From positions 2,715,501 through 2,779,500 of the forward strand of contig NZ_CP038255.1 of NCBI RefSeq assembly GCF_004564135.1: a DNA stretch of 64,000 bases, in the 5' to 3' direction. Position 1 is the first letter of the stretch. Each line of letters begins with the position of its first letter. The translations under genes and the position numbers were made by a program. Below the pieces are notes generated by a model that saw only the letters and a program-made list of their open reading frames with translations, was not told where the DNA came from and made no database searches. Shown here one piece after another: positions 57,713 to 64,000 of the stretch. This DNA is from Terasakiella sp. SH-1. GTDB taxonomy: Bacteria; Pseudomonadota; Alphaproteobacteria; Rhodospirillales; Terasakiellaceae.

Positions 57713-58651
57713 ATGAAACTGATTAAGAAAAAATCCGTCCTTCATCTGGCTGCCCCCCTATTGGTGGCTGCTGTTCTTAGCGCCTGTTCCAGCCCCCAGA
57801 AAGAACAGGACGAATATACAGAAAGCCCGGTCGAACAGCTTTATAACGATGCCCACAACAAAATGCTGGCTGGTGAATTTGAAGAGGCTGCAAAAAAGTT
57901 TGATGAAGTTGAACGTCAGCACCCCTATTCCATCTGGGCAACCAAATCCCAGTTGATGGCAGCTTATTCCCATTATGAAAATGAGAAATACGACGAAGCC
58001 GTCATCGCCCTTGACCGCTTCATCCAATTGCACCCCTCCAACAAAGATGTGCCTTATGCCACTTATCTGAAGGGCCTGTCCTATTATGAACAGATTTCAG
58101 ATGTAGGCCGTGACCAAATGATGACGGACTTGGCGCAAAAGTCTTTCCGCGAGCTGATCAAACGCTATCCCACCAGCAAATATGCCCGTGATGCGCGCCT
58201 GAAACTTGATCTGACTTTTGATCATCTGGCAGGCAAGGAAATGGAGATTGGGCGCTATTATACATCGCGTAACCAATGTATTGCCGCCCTTGCCCGTTTC
58301 AAAACCGTGGTACAGAAATACGATACGACGACACATGTGCCAGAAGCCCTGCATCGCATGATTGAATGTTACCTGCAACTGGGTCTGGATGATGAAGCCC
58401 GACGTACGGCTGCCGTACTTGGCCATAACTTCCCCGGTTCTGAATGGTATGTGGACACCTATCAGATTGTAGAGCGCAAACGCATCAAGGATAAGGAAGA
58501 GCCGAGCTGGTACTGGCCCTTTGAAAAGAAAGATGCACTGGAAGTTCTGGAAGAACAGGACGGACAAAAGGCTGAAGACTTGCGCCCGGCTGATGAACAA
58601 GGCGAACAGCCCGTCAAAGAAGAGAAACCTTGGTATAACTTCTGGGATTAA
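57713..58651 (+). CDS. bamD: Outer membrane protein assembly factor BamD
   Basis: 312 residues. Lipoprotein signal with lipobox VLSACSS, then TPR repeats (VEQLYNDAHNKMLAGEFEEA, VERQHPYSIWATKSQLM, AVIALDRFIQLHPSNKDV, RELIKRYPTSKYARDA). Member of the BAM complex for outer membrane beta-barrels. The last 60 residues are an acidic tail not typical of E. coli BamD. Precedes recN by 12 nt. Confidence 0.94.
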   Translation: MKLIKKKSVLHLAAPLLVAAVLSACSSPQKEQDEYTESPVEQLYNDAHNKMLAGEFEEAAKKFDEVERQHPYSIWATKSQLMAAYSHYENEKYDEAVIALDRFIQLHPSNKDVPYATYLKGLSYYEQISDVGRDQMMTDLAQKSFRELIKRYPTSKYARDARLKLDLTFDHLAGKEMEIGRYYTSRNQCIAALARFKTVVQKYDTTTHVPEALHRMIECYLQLGLDDEARRTAAVLGHNFPGSEWYVDTYQIVERKRIKDKEEPSWYWPFEKKDALEVLEEQDGQKAEDLRPADEQGEQPVKEEKPWYNFWD

Positions 58652-58663
58652 TGGGCATTACCG

Positions 58664-62508
<3,845 letters not shown>

Positions 62509-62598
62509 CCTCTCACCCAAATGGGTGAGGATTCGCGACTCTTTTACACATATCTTTTCCTATAAGGCGCTTATACAAAAGAAATATAGGATAAAAGA

Positions 62599-62829
62599 AT
62601 GTGTGCATCGCGGCTAACATTCTCAGAAGATCTGGACCTGGATGACCCCTGTGTCATTGCCACCCAACTTTATGAAAGACAGGGCTATCTGAGGGCCCTT
62701 GATACGGTTGCCAGCTATATCCATGCTGCTGGTAATGAAACCGAGCGCAGGGAATGGCTCCTCATCGCCACTGAAATCAAGAAAATGGGCAAAACGGATA
62801 TCCAGCAGGTCCAAACTGGCTTGCGTTGA
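62599..62829 (+). CDS. Small protein (76 aa), unknown
   Basis: AGGA lies 8 nt before ATG 62599. The chain is helical, with a charged C-terminus (ETERREWLLIATEIKKMGKT). No family recognised, but the composition and SD support translation. It ends at 62829, immediately next to the tag stop on the other strand. Confidence 0.65.
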   Translation: MCASRLTFSEDLDLDDPCVIATQLYERQGYLRALDTVASYIHAAGNETERREWLLIATEIKKMGKTDIQQVQTGLR

Positions 62830-63426
62830 CTATTTGCCTTTATGCCTGATCACATCAGCCTGTAAACAGGCTGTTTTTGCGTGTTGCGGACAATCAACAA
62901 CATGATCATTCACCATCCCAATGGCTTGTAAATAGGCATATACAGTTGTTGTCCCTACAAATTTAAAGCCCCGTTTTTTTAAGTCTTTGGCAATCTTGTC
63001 GGAAAGCTCCGTCTTTGAGGGAACCTCTTTCAAGCTGTTCCGTACATGACCAAGGGGAACATAATCAACAAAAGACCAGATATAGTGACTGAACGAACCA
63101 AACTCTTTTTGAATGGCGATAATCGCATGGGCATTGTTAAGCGTCGCGGCAATTTTTTGGCGATGGCGTACAATTCCTTCAAACTGTAAAAGTCGTTCAA
63201 TATCATCCTCCCCCATTTGAGATACTTTGGCGATATCAAAATGATGAAAAGCCTCACGATACCCTTCACGTTTAGCCAACACCGTGCTCCAGCTTAGGCC
63301 GGATTGCGCACTTTCCAGTGTAATCATTTCAAAATGCTGGGCATCTTCAAAAACAGGTACGCCCCATTCCTTATCATGATACGCTTGATCACGCGGTGTT
63401 TTTTGCGCCCATGTACAACCCGACAT
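62830..63426 (-). CDS. tag: DNA-3-methyladenine glycosylase I
   Basis: 198 residues. Removes 3-methyladenine from alkylated DNA. CTWAQ and YHDKEWGVP near the start, the active region LESAQSGLSW, and the zinc-site His/Cys in VNDHVVDCPQH at the end. ATG 63426 is preferred over GTG 63429; GGGAG lies 5 nt upstream. Confidence 0.94.
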   Translation of the reverse strand: MSGCTWAQKTPRDQAYHDKEWGVPVFEDAQHFEMITLESAQSGLSWSTVLAKREGYREAFHHFDIAKVSQMGEDDIERLLQFEGIVRHRQKIAATLNNAHAIIAIQKEFGSFSHYIWSFVDYVPLGHVRNSLKEVPSKTELSDKIAKDLKKRGFKFVGTTTVYAYLQAIGMVNDHVVDCPQHAKTACLQADVIRHKGK

Positions 63427-63446
63427 CACATCTCCCTTCTTTTCCC

Positions 63447-64000
63447 CTAATCGGCAACGCAGACTTCACATCTAATTAAAGCGATCACCGTGCGCACCGT
63501 TAAAGCTGCAATCACAGCAAAAGTAATTGCATACAGGGTTGCCGCCCCGTGCAGGAAAAACACCTGCCCGGTAAGCTCCCCCATCAAGTTAGTCGCAGCT
63601 GTAAAGGCAGCCAAGGGGAAAGTATAGGCCCACCACGACATGGCAAATTTAATACGCAGCATGCGGCGCACCTGAAAGGTCAGCAATAGAAAGAAAAAGG
63701 CAGCCCAGTAATAAATCAGACGGCCAAACACATCCAATTCCCCGACAAGCTGAATATAGGCAACAAAACCAATGCTGGGGGGAGCCAGTAAAATAAAGAG
63801 CGTGGGCAACAGCTTTTCTGGCATTGGGTTATGGAATACCAAACGGTTCATAATCAAAATCAGCAAAATGCCCCAGAACATCAGCCCCCAGGAAAAGAAA
63901 AACCAGGAGATTTCTGCCGGAGCATGCTGTACCCCAACAACTGGGACAATGATATTGCCCACTGCCGGGATAAACCACGCAGGTGTACTATGAACGATTT
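63447..64000 (-). CDS. TDT/TehA-family transporter, 5' end outside window
   Basis: Membrane protein with at least five helices in the visible part. TPAWFIPAVGNIIVPVVG, EISWFFFSWGLMFWGILLIL, and IGFVAYIQL are typical of the TDT family (TehA, SLAC1-like anion channels, C4-dicarboxylate exporters). Frame is open to the window end, so the N-terminus is missing; an internal GTG at 63962 is not the start. Substrate unknown. Near tag but separated by 20 nt. Confidence 0.88.
   Translation of the reverse strand, partial: IVHSTPAWFIPAVGNIIVPVVGVQHAPAEISWFFFSWGLMFWGILLILIMNRLVFHNPMPEKLLPTLFILLAPPSIGFVAYIQLVGELDVFGRLIYYWAAFFFLLLTFQVRRMLRIKFAMSWWAYTFPLAAFTAATNLMGELTGQVFFLHGAATLYAITFAVIAALTVRTVIALIRCEVCVAD

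Noticed and set aside
62509-62540. Terminator after ligA
   Set aside because: CCTCTCACCC/GGGTGAGG gives a short stem, but no T-tract follows.

Overview
The window reads as a chromosomal segment of an alphaproteobacterium, most likely a marine Rhodospirillales-type organism (Terasakiella- or Thalassospira-like by gene content; genus not provable here). Pointers are the alphaproteobacterial order rplU-rpmA-obgE-proB/proA-nadD-rsfS-rlmH-gpmI-envC-ctpA, a complete dcw cluster running into lpxC-bamD-recN-ligA, ubiquinone genes (COQ7), DUF2336, Aer/MCP chemotaxis genes and roughly 50% GC by eye.

Region 1-15 kb, mostly minus strand: a YibQ-like polysaccharide deacetylase (cut by the window edge), ctpA, envC-like, gpmI, a soluble MCP-like helical protein, rlmH, rsfS, nadD, proA, then an inserted block (MFS transporter, periplasmic solute-binding protein, GT2 glycosyltransferase coupled to proB), proB, obgE, rpmA, rplU. 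Copies of a palindromic dispersed repeat sit between several of these genes.

Region 15-23.6 kb: a split aerotaxis receptor (Aer-type PAS protein plus membrane MCP), a small membrane protein, TetR-radical SAM operon, greB, a ygiB/ygiC-like pair, a DUF2336 protein and a CheZ-like protein with four FliM-like CheY-binding motifs in its tail.

Region 23.6-27.2 kb is a decayed island: an unknown truncated ORF, a 1,023-bp IS481-type element with perfect 28-bp ends but a broken transposase, a frameshifted tyrosine recombinase, an intact tRNA-Leu(CAA) and the 5' half of a second tRNA-Leu.

Region 27.2-38 kb: yqaA/DedA-like, dsbB, coq7, a 959-residue MHYT hybrid histidine kinase, a 62-residue small protein, LysR, a compact three-gene minus-strand operon with a metal-site-defective IrrE/ImmA-like protein behind two tandem palindromic operators, an AmpD-type amidase, RNase P RNA, a 266-bp non-coding element with terminal inverted repeats and two large nested hairpins, an alpha/beta hydrolase and 3-hydroxybutyrate dehydrogenase.

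Region 38-64 kb, plus strand: mraZ-rsmH-ftsL-ftsI-murE-murF-mraY-murD-ftsW-murG-murC-murB-ddl-ftsQ-ftsA-ftsZ, then lpxC, bamD, recN, ligA, a small ORF, and on the minus strand tag and a TDT-family transporter cut by the window end. The dcw genes overlap or nearly touch, so they make peptidoglycan precursors and the divisome as one unit, preceded by a 10-bp-period TCCCAT repeat array that is a good candidate MraZ operator.
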